Counted from the stretch's first letter, positions 25,285-34,491 are shown. The stretch: DNA of 64,000 bases from CAYTKU01 sp964550845 (GCA_964550845.1 CAZKAD010000001.1:186001-250000); one strand, 5' to 3'. Program-made: numbers and translations. The notes: generated by a model from the sequence alone, not told the origin.

Positions 25285-25296
25285 CTTCTTCTCTGA

Positions 25297-25304
25297 AAAA
25301 TTGA
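25297..25304 (+). promoter_or_regulatory. AAAATTGA promoter-like octamer
   Basis: 38 nt before the chosen ATG at 25343 and inside the longer alternative frame, supporting the shorter start. Confidence 0.65.
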
Positions 25305-25342
25305 TATTAAAAGTCTCTTCGAGACTTGTTAAAATAAACAAA

Positions 25343-27598
25343 ATGAAACTCCATCTGAAGAATTTTGGGGTTCATCTTCAACGAACCTTTGAGTTTCCTG
25401 ATAAAGGAACAGTACTTCTTTCAGGTGTTTCGGGAAAAGGCAAAACTACAGTGTTTCGTGCTATTCATTTTGCGTTAACTGGTGAGAGCAAAATGGTCAC
25501 TCACGGAGAAAGTAAATCGTCAGTGATTCTCGAATATCCGCATGAAGGCAAATTAATTAAAATTACCCGCACTAATCGACCTGTCCGTGTGGTACTTGAA
25601 AAAGATGGCAGAATATGCGAAGATGAAGAAGCTCAAGGAGAAATTAATCGAATTTTTCCTTCTTTTACCATTGCCGGATATATCTTTCAAAAAGGCCTCA
25701 ATTCATTTCTCGGAATGACTCCGATGGAGAAATTGAGGTTCCTTGAAGAAATTATTTTCACTGGTTTGAATCTTGATGAACAAAAGGAGAGAATCAAAGC
25801 AATGATTTCAGCAGCTGAACAAAGTTTTCTTCTCAAAAAAGGTGAATATGAAAGTCTGCAGAAAAACTTTCCTGCTGTTCCTCAAAATAAATGGGACGCT
25901 GAACTGTTATCAAAGCAAACTGTTGAAATTCCACAACAATTAAAACAACTTGCCGAACGTGTTGAGACTGTTCGCCTTTCACTTGAACGATGCATTCGAC
26001 AGCAAGAGGAAAAAAAGAGACTTGAGCGAGAATTATCCAGCATTCGAATTCAAGAAGTGCCCTCACAGTTACCAAACTATGATTCCTTAATTGAAGAATG
26101 GAAGAGATATCATCAATATCAATCTGATTTGAAAACGATTGCTGATCTTGAACAATATTGTAGCCAAGTGAATGCTGGACTATCTTCAACCAGAGAAAAA
26201 TTAGCTCAACTTGATTTTCATCCTGAATTGAAAGTTGAACTCGAAAAAGAAGCTCTTCTTCTCAATAATCAACTTACACAAAAGAAGAGATATGACGATT
26301 ATTTAATTGCGAAGCAAAAATATCAACCAGATCGAGAAAAAGAGTTGATGAAGATGAAAGAAGAGCGAGAAACTTTTTTGACTTCGTATAGACTCGGTAG
26401 AGAGATTCGAAAATGTCCATCTTGCACTAAACCACTCAGATGGCATCAAAATCATCTTTATCTCGCCGAAACTATTAATTACTCGGTTGAAGAGGAAACC
26501 AAACTTTCTCAAGAATTAGAAGGATGGAAAAGAGAGCTTTTAGTGATTTCACGTGATAATTCGAATTTTATTCGATCATATCCAAATCCAATTGAAGATC
26601 CAAATATTTCGCTAAATCAAATCGAGCAATTTCGCAGTCGACTTTCTGAATTATCCCAGTTAATCAATCTCGAAAAACAACGTGAACAAAACTTTCAACT
26701 TCTCTCAACACAAGAAAAAGCTTTTTTGGAAGCTTCAAAGAATCAAGTTCAGTTTGAAGCACAGATTATTGAAAAGAAAAGCAAACTGCTTGCGGTAAAT
26801 GAACCTCCTCTTTCATTTCAAGAAGTTCAACGATTACAACAAGTTTATTTAACAAACGAAAAAACTCGAGATAAAATAATCGTCGAAAATCGAGTTCAAG
26901 AAGAAAGGAAATCGAAATTAACTCAAGAGTTAAATGCTGTGCAAAATGATGTTAGTCTCGAGGGACTCGAAATTTTACGTAAAGAACTATTGTCTCTCCA
27001 AGAAGATCAAAGAAAAACTCAGCAAAAACAGCTTCAGCTTTGCACTGAAATCTCAGAATATAATACTTATATTCGCGATTGTCAAAAATATAACGCTGAA
27101 GTGGAACGATTGACTCAGATTGGATTGCAATATGCTGCAACCGAAAGATATTTTACCAAGACGAAACAATTCCGAGATCTTTTTCTCTCAGCAGAAATGA
27201 CTACTTTGTCAAGTTGCATTGACGAACTGAATTATTTACTTCAAAATTATCTCAACATTTTCTTCGAACACCCACTCACAATTGAGATTTCGTTGTTTAA
27301 AGTTAATGAAAAGAGTAAAACTGTGCGCAATCAAGTCAATTTGATTGTTGGATATCAAGGTCACGCGATTGATTTGAATAGTTTGAGTGGAGGAGAACAA
27401 GATCGAGTTAATCTCGCCTTTACTCTTGCGTTAGCCGATTTATTTAATTTGCCATTAGTGATGTTTGATGAAACATTGAGTAGTCTTGATGCTCAAAGTG
27501 CTGAAAATGTGATTGAACATCTCCCGAAAGATCGTCTGACTCTTTTGATTGCACATCAAGTCACCGAAGGTAGCTTTGATATCGTGATGAAGGTATGA
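25343..27598 (+). CDS. Rad50/SbcC/T4 gp46-like SMC-type ATPase
   Basis: A 751-aa protein with the full SMC-like layout. Walker A is GVSGKGKTT (28-36). Two coiled-coil arms flank a zinc hook CPSC (358-361). The ABC signature is LSGGEQDRVN (from 681) and Walker B is LVMFDE (705-710) followed by TLSSLD. This is the architecture of the ATPase half of the Rad50-Mre11 / gp46-gp47 double-strand-break processing complex. The nuclease partner (Mre11/gp47) is not in this window. It probably works in recombination-dependent replication or repair. In the second coiled coil, VSLEGLEIL is encoded by a repeat-like GTCTCGAGGGACTCGAA. Confidence 0.92.
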   Translation: MKLHLKNFGVHLQRTFEFPDKGTVLLSGVSGKGKTTVFRAIHFALTGESKMVTHGESKSSVILEYPHEGKLIKITRTNRPVRVVLEKDGRICEDEEAQGEINRIFPSFTIAGYIFQKGLNSFLGMTPMEKLRFLEEIIFTGLNLDEQKERIKAMISAAEQSFLLKKGEYESLQKNFPAVPQNKWDAELLSKQTVEIPQQLKQLAERVETVRLSLERCIRQQEEKKRLERELSSIRIQEVPSQLPNYDSLIEEWKRYHQYQSDLKTIADLEQYCSQVNAGLSSTREKLAQLDFHPELKVELEKEALLLNNQLTQKKRYDDYLIAKQKYQPDREKELMKMKEERETFLTSYRLGREIRKCPSCTKPLRWHQNHLYLAETINYSVEEETKLSQELEGWKRELLVISRDNSNFIRSYPNPIEDPNISLNQIEQFRSRLSELSQLINLEKQREQNFQLLSTQEKAFLEASKNQVQFEAQIIEKKSKLLAVNEPPLSFQEVQRLQQVYLTNEKTRDKIIVENRVQEERKSKLTQELNAVQNDVSLEGLEILRKELLSLQEDQRKTQQKQLQLCTEISEYNTYIRDCQKYNAEVERLTQIGLQYAATERYFTKTKQFRDLFLSAEMTTLSSCIDELNYLLQNYLNIFFEHPLTIEISLFKVNEKSKTVRNQVNLIVGYQGHAIDLNSLSGGEQDRVNLAFTLALADLFNLPLVMFDETLSSLDAQSAENVIEHLPKDRLTLLIAHQVTEGSFDIVMKV

Positions 27599-27613
27599 GA
27601 GGAATTGAAAATT

Positions 27614-27633
27614 GAATCTTTCTTAAAAGATTC
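27614..27633. terminator. Hairpin, 8-bp stem
   Basis: GAATCTTT and AAAGATTC around CTTA, just past the SMC-like gene. Confidence 0.55.
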
Positions 27634-27711
27634 AAAAAGAAAGATTCTGAAAGGAAATGCCATTTGACGCTGAAAAACTCTACTGTTCACTTGAGACGGT
27701 GGTAGAACAAT

Positions 27712-27735
27712 ATCTTTTTCCCTTGGGAAAAAGAT
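27712..27735. terminator. Hairpin, 11-bp stem, 2-nt loop
   Basis: ATCTTTTTCCC, TT, GGGAAAAAGAT touches the stop of the leftward RING gene. With the hairpin at 27614 each of two convergent genes has its own. Confidence 0.65.
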
Positions 27736-28355
27736 TATTCGATAATTTCTTGTCTTAATTTGTATTGTGATAGTATAAAAATACAATGAATAGTATCAAA
27801 GCCGAGTAAAATTGGGCAAAAAAGAGGTTTTGGTAAAAAAACAACTGAACAAGCTAATACTATTAAAATCCGATCGGCAACTGCTCGATATCCTCGAGTC
27901 CATTGATTTTGCCTGGGAGGTGAAGAGAAGATATAAGTTAATGCATGAATGGGAGAAGCAAATAAATAAGGAAGAAAATTGTGTTCAATTTCCACACTAT
28001 CAAGAGCAAATAAACAAATCATTGTAAGAGAAAATATCATGCTGAGTCCTCGAAGAACAAGAACGAAAATTGAAATGCGTATTCTTTCTTGCTGCTGAGG
28101 CGACACTTCTGGTCTCGGAGCGGGAAGATTGCAAAAAGGACATCTTTTACATTCGTTTTGACAATCTTGACAAATTGGATGAATACAATTGCATTCTCGA
28201 ATAAAAGAATAATTCAGCATCGAACCTTGACGAACCATACAAATTTTACAAATTTTTTCATCGTCGATTGCAGGTGGACAAATTTTTTCATCGTCGATTG
28301 TAGGTAGACAAATTTTTTCATCGTTAACGATAGATAATTGAGACTCTACATCCAT
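27735..28355 (-). CDS. Membrane-anchored RING-type E3 ligase candidate
   Basis: A 206-aa protein. The N-terminal part has a threefold repeat of (I)DDEKIC with small changes, from tandem DNA duplication. The third copy merges into a RING-like cluster: CKIC, then CNCIHPIC, CQDC and CKRCPFC, the Cys4-His-Cys3 type with CPFC closing as in viral and MARCH-like ligases. The C-terminal half has two or three hydrophobic segments (ISIFVLVLRGLSMIFSLTMICLF and ILIVLACSVVFL). It is likely a membrane ubiquitin ligase acting on host proteins. Zinc coordination was judged by eye. Confidence 0.78.
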   Translation of the reverse strand: MDVESQLSIVNDEKICLPTIDDEKICPPAIDDEKICKICMVRQGSMLNYSFIRECNCIHPICQDCQNECKRCPFCNLPAPRPEVSPQQQERIRISIFVLVLRGLSMIFSLTMICLFALDSVEIEHNFLPYLFASPIHALTYIFSSPPRQNQWTRGYRAVADRILIVLACSVVFLPKPLFCPILLGFDTIHCIFILSQYKLRQEIIE

Positions 28356-28389
28356 TGCTGAGTTTTTAAATAGTCGAATGAAATCAAGT

Positions 28390-28397
28390 TCAATTTT
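28390..28397 (-). promoter_or_regulatory. AAAATTGA promoter-like octamer
   Basis: 34 nt before the RING gene start at 28355. Confidence 0.6.
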
Positions 28398-28445
28398 TCG
28401 TACTCCAAAGAGTATGAAATTTTTAATTGTTCGAATGGTTAAAGT

Positions 28446-29180
28446 TTAATCTCGAAAGTATCTTTCAGATAAAAAGATACATTCAGGTTGATCTCGAAAA
28501 TATTCATCCTTTTCAAGACCATTAATTGAGGTTTGATAACATGCGCAAAGTTCTGTTTCTGGAGTAAGTTCTTGAATCACTTTTGTAAAGTTAAACTTCT
28601 CAGTTGGAACTTCAAAATCATCAATTAAAGTGAATCTCTTTCCTCTGCTTTCGAACCAAGTGTAGCCAATTCTATTTCTGAAAAATTGTTCATAATTTAC
28701 ATCTCGATATTGAAGATTCTTTTGAAGTTGTTCGATAAATTGTCCAGTACGAAACCAAAATGTTTGATCTCGAAATCCTCGATCATTGTCAAGTTGATCT
28801 GAAATAATTTTTATGTCATGGTAATAAAAGCTTGGTTCACGATAATCATCTGAATCGAAACAAGGAAGTGATTTCGGAAGAGATCCATATTCATCGGGGA
28901 AATCATCAAGATCGATAATCTCTTTTCCATCAAAAATGCATAACGCTTCCATACGGTAGAAATCTGTTTTTCCGTTTGGACTTGCTCGACATTCTTCAAA
29001 TGATACTAAATCTCCACGTTGTAAAGGAAGTTTCTTTGATCGAAGTTCCTCAAGAGCAAGATCAAGATGTTTCTTCTCCGGGAAATAAAAACATTCTTTT
29101 GGCTCAAGTTCAACTGGAACATTTGCTTTCCAACAAACGTTAAACGTCCGAGGTAAATCGAGATCTTTTTGATCGGCCAT
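28446..29180 (-). CDS. Hypothetical protein
   Basis: A 244-aa protein, soluble, rich in Phe, Asp and Arg, with no recognised domain. The N-terminus has RTFNVCWKANV, where a GTTAAACGTCC sequence related to the dispersed repeat is in frame. The C-terminus ends in a short Phe/Arg-rich tail. An AT-rich hairpin (28391-28424) lies between it and the leftward gene. Function unknown. Confidence 0.65.
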   Translation of the reverse strand: MADQKDLDLPRTFNVCWKANVPVELEPKECFYFPEKKHLDLALEELRSKKLPLQRGDLVSFEECRASPNGKTDFYRMEALCIFDGKEIIDLDDFPDEYGSLPKSLPCFDSDDYREPSFYYHDIKIISDQLDNDRGFRDQTFWFRTGQFIEQLQKNLQYRDVNYEQFFRNRIGYTWFESRGKRFTLIDDFEVPTEKFNFTKVIQELTPETELCACYQTSINGLEKDEYFRDQPECIFLSERYFRD

Positions 29181-29335
29181 TTCTGATTTATTTATATTGC
29201 TATTTTAAATGCGAACAAAATCATTTTTGCTTGTCGATTCAAGGATGCATGTTGATATACCCTTTCAAAATTGAAATTTTTATCCAAAAAGAAAGCAATT
29301 TATCGTATAGCAATCAAGCAATCGAACCTTTAAAC

Positions 29336-29373
29336 TTTTAACCACTTCAAAGAGTCTCGAAAGACGTTTAACG
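29336..29373. repeat. Dispersed palindromic repeat, single copy
   Basis: TTAACCACTTCAAAGAGTCTCGAAAGACGTTTAAC-like unit directly before the RBR gene start. Confidence 0.65.
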
Positions 29374-29377
29374 TAAA

Positions 29378-30466
29378 ATGGATCGATCTTGTATGGTTTG
29401 CGCAGCTCATCATGTAATGACCACTGAGTGTGGACATTATATTTGCGGGGAATGTTTTGAGAACTACCTCGCCATTCGAATGGATGCCGGGTATCAATTC
29501 AATTGCCCAGAACCTAATTGCAAGCACATTTTTACTGGGAGAGAACTCACCGGATTTATGTTCGGAGAGTTTGGTAAACGATTGAGCAACTATTTGTCTC
29601 AACAAATTACCTCAAATCTCTTTCCATTGAAATGTGTTCATTGTACATCTGAATGGACAATCCCGAAAAAGCCCGAAAATCCATGTGTCTTCTGTGAAAC
29701 TTGCGCCAATTTCTTTTGTTCCGAATGTAACACTGATTGGCACGAAGGCAAGAAATGTTCACCGAAGAACGTCGCTCTTGATCTTCGTATTGACGAAGAT
29801 CAAGACAAATATGGCAATTGTCCAAAGTGCCAACGACTCATCAACAAAGGTGACGGTTGTGATCATGTCAGATGTGTTTGCGGATTTGAATTCTGGTGGT
29901 CTACCAAAGAAGAGTTCAAGATTGCAAGCTGGGATCAAGCTGAACAACTTCCTTTCCATGAAGTTGTCAGACAAGAAGAGATGAAAAGTCCAATTCCTGG
30001 AGTTCGAGGACCTCGACTCGTGGAAGTACCTCGAGTTGTTGAACGGCGACTCGCGCAAGTACCTCTTCAGGAAGTACCTCGACGAGAGGTTCCTCGACAA
30101 GAGATTCCTCGACCAATTCCACCACCTCTTCCACCTCGACCGACTGGAGCTCAAAAAGCTTTGCTCAAAGAGGTTCATCAAGACATCAAGATGAAAGAAA
30201 AAGCGAACGAGACGATTTATGTCCGCTTTTTCGAAGAACCTCAAATTCCTCTGAATCGGCAACAACCGAGAATCATCAATCATTGGAAGAAACATCTCGA
30301 TAAATACGACAAGAAGTATCTACAAGAAAAGATGTATGAGATTGTTCACTTCGCGCCTGTCTTTTACTCAAAAGAAGATTTTGTGAATGTACTTGCTTAC
30401 CGACTGACCTATTATAGTTCAGTCAGTGTCGAGTATCTTCAAAAACTTCCTCCTCACGTAGCTTAG
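29378..30466 (+). CDS. RBR (RING-IBR-RING) E3 ubiquitin ligase
   Basis: A 362-aa protein. RING1 opens the protein (CMVC, CGHYICGECF, CPEPNCKHIF), followed by an IBR-like zinc cluster (CVHC, CETCANFFCSEC, WHEGKKC) and RING2 (CPKC 148-151, GDGCDHVRCVCGFEFWW). Cys161 in GDGC sits where RBR ligases have their catalytic cysteine (GGC-H in HHARI and Parkin). A Pro/Arg-rich linker of VPRxEVPR repeats (about 205-255) precedes a C-terminal helical region. RBR ligases form a thioester with ubiquitin; here the target is probably host protein turnover. Confidence 0.88.
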   Translation: MDRSCMVCAAHHVMTTECGHYICGECFENYLAIRMDAGYQFNCPEPNCKHIFTGRELTGFMFGEFGKRLSNYLSQQITSNLFPLKCVHCTSEWTIPKKPENPCVFCETCANFFCSECNTDWHEGKKCSPKNVALDLRIDEDQDKYGNCPKCQRLINKGDGCDHVRCVCGFEFWWSTKEEFKIASWDQAEQLPFHEVVRQEEMKSPIPGVRGPRLVEVPRVVERRLAQVPLQEVPRREVPRQEIPRPIPPPLPPRPTGAQKALLKEVHQDIKMKEKANETIYVRFFEEPQIPLNRQQPRIINHWKKHLDKYDKKYLQEKMYEIVHFAPVFYSKEDFVNVLAYRLTYYSSVSVEYLQKLPPHVA

Positions 30467-30489
30467 TTAGAGGCTACTTAAGAAAAAAT

Positions 30490-30513
30490 ATTCTTTCCTC
30501 TCGAGGAAAGAAT
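30490..30513. terminator. Hairpin, loop CTCG
   Basis: ATTCTTTCCT and AGGAAAGAAT form a perfect 10-bp stem around CTCG after the RBR gene. A second small hairpin (TTTTCCTCTTGAGGAAA) follows near 30550. Confidence 0.7.
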
Positions 30514-30570
30514 GACCCACCCTTTTTCATCGGCCGAAAAAATTGAATCTTTTTCCTCTTGAGGAAAGAG

Positions 30571-30650
30571 CAGTAAACGTCCCTTCGGGATTGGTTAAAC
30601 TTCCCTTCGGGATTGGTTAAACGTCCCTTCGGGATTTTCTGAATTGGTTA
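30571..30650. repeat. Dispersed palindromic repeat, three copies
   Basis: Three units with CGTCCCTTCGGGATT and GGTTAAAC arms, ending 3 nt before the next ATG, so the repeat forms the 5' leader of that gene. Confidence 0.9.
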
Positions 30651-30652
30651 AA

Positions 30653-31528
30653 ATGAGCATGGAATGGGTCCTTCGAGGAGAAGGAGACAGATCACCTGAA
30701 ACTATAAATATGTTAGAATGGGTCCGATATGATGAAAAAATTCCGGAGTGTTTGCTTGAAATTGCGAGATGTGCCCAACAAAATCAAGTTCCGGAATATT
30801 TGTTTCATCGTTGTTCCAATTTTACCAAACAAAAAGTCGGACAATTTCCCATAAAATTTCAAGTCGAGATGATAGATCTTTGGCAAAGTCCTCATACATT
30901 AGTTAATTTTCACCCATACACCAATCAACATATGGATGTTATTTTGATTGAAATGCTAGTCAATATCTCACATCCCGATTTCACTCGATTGAAATGTATT
31001 CCCGAATTTCTACGTGCTTGTACAGGAAAATTATTCTGTCTAATTAATGAAACCGGATTAAGACTAAGAGATGTTTTTGAAAAACTTCAAACATTTAGTT
31101 ACATAGCTACAAGAATTGAGCCTGAAGATTTACTTCTTGTTGGCAAGATAGAGCGTCTTCATCTTCAGGAGATTGACAGCATTAGTAAATTTCTGCTTGC
31201 CAATCAAAGATTTCAGGTTAATGAACTTAAATTAAATATACCTCCAGAGGAAAAAATTCCTCGAATGTTTTTCCCTGAAATGATCTTTGCATCTCGCGAG
31301 AAACCAAATGGATTTCTTCTTGAGAAAGAATATCAACGCATAGTTTCATATGGAATAAATAATGAAGGTTACATCTATGTCCTTCCTCAAGTGTTTGTGA
31401 ACATCATTGCAACTGGATTGTTTGAACGGATACCTTTTCTTGTTGAAGATCTCTACGATCCCAGACTTTTAATTCAGATTTGGTGGTTTGCTGATGATTT
31501 CTTTCTCGTAAGCAAAACGAAAAATTGA
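30653..31528 (+). CDS. YDPR-tail family protein 1
   Basis: A 291-aa protein from the ATG at 30653. It belongs to a nine-member family in this window whose C-terminus carries (D/E)(L/V)YDPRLL-x-x-I-x-x-F; here EDLYDPRLLIQIWWFADD. With its neighbour it also shares NISHPDF, FLxxCxGK, IPRMFFPEM, VLPQVFVNIIATGL and FLVEDLYDP. It is helical throughout with no known domain. A short hydrophobic C-terminal helix after a conserved motif resembles the F-box-like PRANC tail of poxvirus proteins in position, not in sequence; an adaptor role is speculation. Confidence 0.72.
   Translation: MSMEWVLRGEGDRSPETINMLEWVRYDEKIPECLLEIARCAQQNQVPEYLFHRCSNFTKQKVGQFPIKFQVEMIDLWQSPHTLVNFHPYTNQHMDVILIEMLVNISHPDFTRLKCIPEFLRACTGKLFCLINETGLRLRDVFEKLQTFSYIATRIEPEDLLLVGKIERLHLQEIDSISKFLLANQRFQVNELKLNIPPEEKIPRMFFPEMIFASREKPNGFLLEKEYQRIVSYGINNEGYIYVLPQVFVNIIATGLFERIPFLVEDLYDPRLLIQIWWFADDFFLVSKTKN
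31521..31528 (+). promoter_or_regulatory. AAAATTGA promoter-like octamer
   Basis: 42 nt before the ATG at 31571. Its TGA is the stop codon of the upstream gene. Confidence 0.6.
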
Positions 31529-31570
31529 AAAAATCCCTCTCTTTTCGAAGAAAGGGGGAAGAGATTAATT

Positions 31571-32404
31571 ATGGCCATAAAATGGCTATGGTACAGCGAT
31601 TCATTACCCCGATATTTTACCAAGTTTGCAGAATCTATTAAACATAATCAAGTTGAACCAGACTTGTTGGATAATTCCCTAGCGGCAACCAAGAGCATTA
31701 TCCAAAATGGTATTCAAAAGATTGAAATAAATATTGGTTTAATCAATTTCGGGACAACAGATCCATGTCTACTGTTGATTTGCTGTTGTACTATGGCAAG
31801 AGATAACAAATTGGTTTGTCTGATTGACATCAAAATGAATATTTCACATCCTGATTTCGATCGTATTGACTGTATTGCGAGTCTTCTTGATGGATGTAAA
31901 GGAAAAATTGCCAGCTTTTGGAATGAAAGTGAGAGAGAAGATATTTTTAAAGGACTTCAGGTTGATTCCTATTTTGCAACAAAAATTCCGCTTCAGAACT
32001 TACTTCAAATCGAAAAGTTTAAACGGCTTTTTCTTCAAGATATCAGGAATATTCGCGAACTCTTGTTATGCGAACAAAAACTTCCAATTGATCGTCTCGA
32101 CATTGATTTCAAACCCGGAGATGAACTTCCACGGATGTTTTATCCTGAGATGATGATCGAACTTGATGGAAAACCAAATGAATCTCTTTTCCGGCAAGAA
32201 TATCAACGATCATTTACACTTGGAATACATGATGAATTTTATATTTATCTTCTTCCTCAAGTGTTTGTTGAATTGATCGCAAGTGGTTTGGCTATTAGAA
32301 TACCATTTCTGGTTGAAGATCTCTATGATCCAAGACTCTTAATTCAGATTTGGAACTTTGCTGACCATTTTGATTTGATTTGGCGAGCCGCTTCACCATT
32401 GTAG
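31571..32404 (+). CDS. YDPR-tail family protein 2
   Basis: A 277-aa tandem paralogue of the preceding protein. They share blocks throughout (NISHPDF, LPRMFYPEMM, YLLPQVFVELIASGL, FLVEDLYDPRLLIQIWNFADHF). The N-terminus also matches at the start (MAIKWLWYSDSLPRY against MEWVLRG...VRYDEKIPE). This pair is the most recent duplication in the family. A small imperfect hairpin (about 31535-31558) lies between the two genes. Function unknown. Confidence 0.72.
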   Translation: MAIKWLWYSDSLPRYFTKFAESIKHNQVEPDLLDNSLAATKSIIQNGIQKIEINIGLINFGTTDPCLLLICCCTMARDNKLVCLIDIKMNISHPDFDRIDCIASLLDGCKGKIASFWNESEREDIFKGLQVDSYFATKIPLQNLLQIEKFKRLFLQDIRNIRELLLCEQKLPIDRLDIDFKPGDELPRMFYPEMMIELDGKPNESLFRQEYQRSFTLGIHDEFYIYLLPQVFVELIASGLAIRIPFLVEDLYDPRLLIQIWNFADHFDLIWRAASPL

Positions 32405-32412
32405 AAAATTGA
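32405..32412 (+). promoter_or_regulatory. AAAATTGA promoter-like octamer
   Basis: 33 nt before the ATG at 32446 and directly after the upstream stop codon. Confidence 0.6.
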
Positions 32413-32445
32413 TTCTCTTTCTCTCTTTCCTCTTGAGGAAAAAGA

Positions 32446-33252
32446 ATGGAAACTTCAATTGAGAGAAAGAGTGAAAGTAAAGATGTTGAAAAGCCATTCA
32501 ATCCAATTGAGATCTTTCGGATTGAAGCCAAGACTTTGATTGAGAAACTGGGCAAAACTTTATTCGGGCCTGTTACTGATAGAATATTTAATTTACATCT
32601 GAATGAAGATCAAGGAATGTTATATTTCCATTTTTCGCCGAACTTGTTCACTCGAAGAACCGAAGCCGAGTTTGAAGATGATCACGGAAATACCGATCTC
32701 TCAAAGATACCGGGAATCTTCAAACTTGAGGATAAACCAAGATTTCTTCAATTTCTCCAACAATACAACGAAAACATTGTTACGATCCTGACGCGTGCTT
32801 ATTATAAAGTCAAGGGATTGTCATTGATGGTGATCGAAGATTCGAAAGGAAATATTCAATTTCGTTACCACAGCATGGGATTTCTTGACGATAATACACA
32901 CGATCTTGATCATTTGATAGAAATAATTGTTCGAATGCTTGGAGAAAAGATTGATCGTGACTATGGATACGATCCATTGGCCGAGTTGACTCTTTGCGGA
33001 TTGTCTGCGACGGAAAATTGTTGGACAAGTTTTCTACTTCGAGATGTATATGATCCTCGATTGCTAATTTTGATTTCACAATTTGCTTTCGGATACACTC
33101 AAAAAGAAATTGATAACATTGAAAAGCAATTTGAAGCTTGCTTCGTTGATAATCACCACAAACGGCTAGAATATAAAATACCTCTTTGGACATCACGATG
33201 GATTCCAAAACGAACTCTTCTCGCTGCTCCACGTCGAGATTCAGAAGAATAA
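32446..33252 (+). CDS. YDPR-tail family protein 3
   Basis: A 268-aa protein, more distant from the two before it. The motif LLRDVYDPRLLILISQFAFGY lies about 50 residues before the C-terminus rather than at the very end, followed by a basic tail. The N-terminal two thirds are mixed helix and strand without a recognised domain. It sits third in a tandem run, suggesting expansion by local duplication. Confidence 0.7.
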   Translation: METSIERKSESKDVEKPFNPIEIFRIEAKTLIEKLGKTLFGPVTDRIFNLHLNEDQGMLYFHFSPNLFTRRTEAEFEDDHGNTDLSKIPGIFKLEDKPRFLQFLQQYNENIVTILTRAYYKVKGLSLMVIEDSKGNIQFRYHSMGFLDDNTHDLDHLIEIIVRMLGEKIDRDYGYDPLAELTLCGLSATENCWTSFLLRDVYDPRLLILISQFAFGYTQKEIDNIEKQFEACFVDNHHKRLEYKIPLWTSRWIPKRTLLAAPRRDSEE

Positions 33253-33274
33253 TTTTTCCTCTTGAGGAAAAATT
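33251..33274. terminator. Hairpin, 11-bp stem, 2-nt loop
   Basis: AATTTTTCCTC, TT, GAGGAAAAATT overlaps the stop codon of the rightward gene. Confidence 0.65.
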
Positions 33275-33298
33275 AAATGATAGAACTTTTTGAATTGA

Positions 33299-33817
33299 TT
33301 AATTCAACTCATTCAAACAAATAGCTGAATAGCGATAAGATCTTTGCTCTTGATTTGAACCAGGAATAAGCTTGACTTGATCTTTTTGCAACCAAACTTC
33401 AGTATCTTCAATGGCAAAGCGCATTCCATTTACTTGTTGCTTAAGTTTTTCAAGTTGTTCTGATGAAACAGTCCACATTTGGGCAAAAATTCGAGGTTGA
33501 ATTCGAGATCCTCGGTAAGTGAAAGAAAATGAGAACGGACTACTTCGATTCAAAAAGGAAGGAATTGAAATCTTCCAATCAAGTTTTGTGACTCCTTCTG
33601 GAACTGATAGTGAAGCGATTGGAAGATCGCCAACAAAAAGATGAATTGCGGATGTATGTTCAACTTCAGTGAAAGTAAATTGATCATAACCAGCGACATC
33701 AATGTTGATATTCTTTTCTGGACAGATCCAAAAAGCCCTCATCATTGGGCAGGGCAACTCCCGAATAGTTCGATGTACATCTCCCAAAAGCTCAGATAAG
33801 ATTAAGTCCTTGTTCAT
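33299..33817 (-). CDS. Hypothetical protein
   Basis: A 172-aa protein from the ATG at 33817; the longer frame is rejected because it would span a 14-bp inverted repeat and overlap the divergent gene. It is beta-rich (FTFTEVEHTSAIHLF, SFSFTYRG) with a helical, basic C-terminus. The phrase GSRIQPRIFAQMW is a faint echo of the YDPR tail but lacks its core, so membership of that family is not claimed. Confidence 0.6.
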   Translation of the reverse strand: MNKDLILSELLGDVHRTIRELPCPMMRAFWICPEKNINIDVAGYDQFTFTEVEHTSAIHLFVGDLPIASLSVPEGVTKLDWKISIPSFLNRSSPFSFSFTYRGSRIQPRIFAQMWTVSSEQLEKLKQQVNGMRFAIEDTEVWLQKDQVKLIPGSNQEQRSYRYSAICLNELN

Positions 33818-33845
33818 GACGGCTTTATTAAGGGAGAAAATCTTT

Positions 33846-33881
33846 AAATCAGTTTTATTGTTGTGATAATAAAACTGATTT
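33846..33881. repeat. Perfect 14-bp inverted repeat between divergent genes
   Basis: AAATCAGTTTTATT and AATAAAACTGATTT flank an 8-nt loop. A second hairpin (TTTTCC...GGAAAA) follows at once. Neither adjoining gene ends here, so it may act on transcription starts. Confidence 0.7.
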
Positions 33882-33908
33882 TCCTCCAAGGAAAATTGTT
33901 GAAAAGAA

Positions 33909-34424
33909 ATGTCTCTCAAAATTACCTCGAATGATTCGGATTGCAAAGATGATGAAAAAGATTTCGGCGATGGAGATACACGAGTTGTATCAAGTTCATT
34001 TTTCTTTGAATTGATGACTCAACGATTGTCTCGAAAAAATCTTGATCTAATTCGAGATAAAACCAAGCAATTGCTCGAAAAAATTACAAAAGAAATCAAC
34101 TATTCAATTTCATTCGAATTTCAAGAGGAAATTTTTTCAATGGCTTATTTCGACGATGAAATCTACGATCGAATTGAATGCAACTTGGGATGCGGTGAAT
34201 TTCATCAATCTGAAAAATTTGATCGAGGACCAAGCCTCCCATTTCGAGCCAATTATTCGCTCTTGACTAACAATATTGTTTTGTTCTTTGAAAAAACCGA
34301 TGGTTTTGCACAAGCTTGTTACAGCTTTTCACTTGATTTGGCTATTATTTCAAGGGGCGAACGACAAATCAACTTGAAAACTTATCTTCAAAACGCATTC
34401 GCATTGTTGAACCACGACGATTAA
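33909..34424 (+). CDS. Hypothetical protein
   Basis: A 171-aa protein with an acidic N-terminus (DCKDDEKDFGDGDTR), a helical middle (KNLDLIRDKTKQLLEKITKE) and a beta-prone second half. No family recognised. It lies upstream of thymidine kinase in the same direction, separated by a hairpin. Confidence 0.6.
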   Translation: MSLKITSNDSDCKDDEKDFGDGDTRVVSSSFFFELMTQRLSRKNLDLIRDKTKQLLEKITKEINYSISFEFQEEIFSMAYFDDEIYDRIECNLGCGEFHQSEKFDRGPSLPFRANYSLLTNNIVLFFEKTDGFAQACYSFSLDLAIISRGERQINLKTYLQNAFALLNHDD

Positions 34425-34426
34425 TC

Positions 34427-34452
34427 ATTTCTTTCCTTTCGTGGAAAGAAAT
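34427..34452. terminator. Hairpin, 10-bp stem
   Basis: ATTTCTTTCC and GGAAAGAAAT around TTTCGT after the preceding gene. Confidence 0.65.
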
Positions 34453-34491
34453 TAACGAATTTCTTTATTTATAAAAAGAACGACATTTTGA

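Noticed and set aside
33299..33817. Possible tenth YDPR-tail protein (GSRIQPRIFAQMW)
   Set aside because: The YDPR core and the following I-x-x-F pattern are absent, and the body does not resemble other members.
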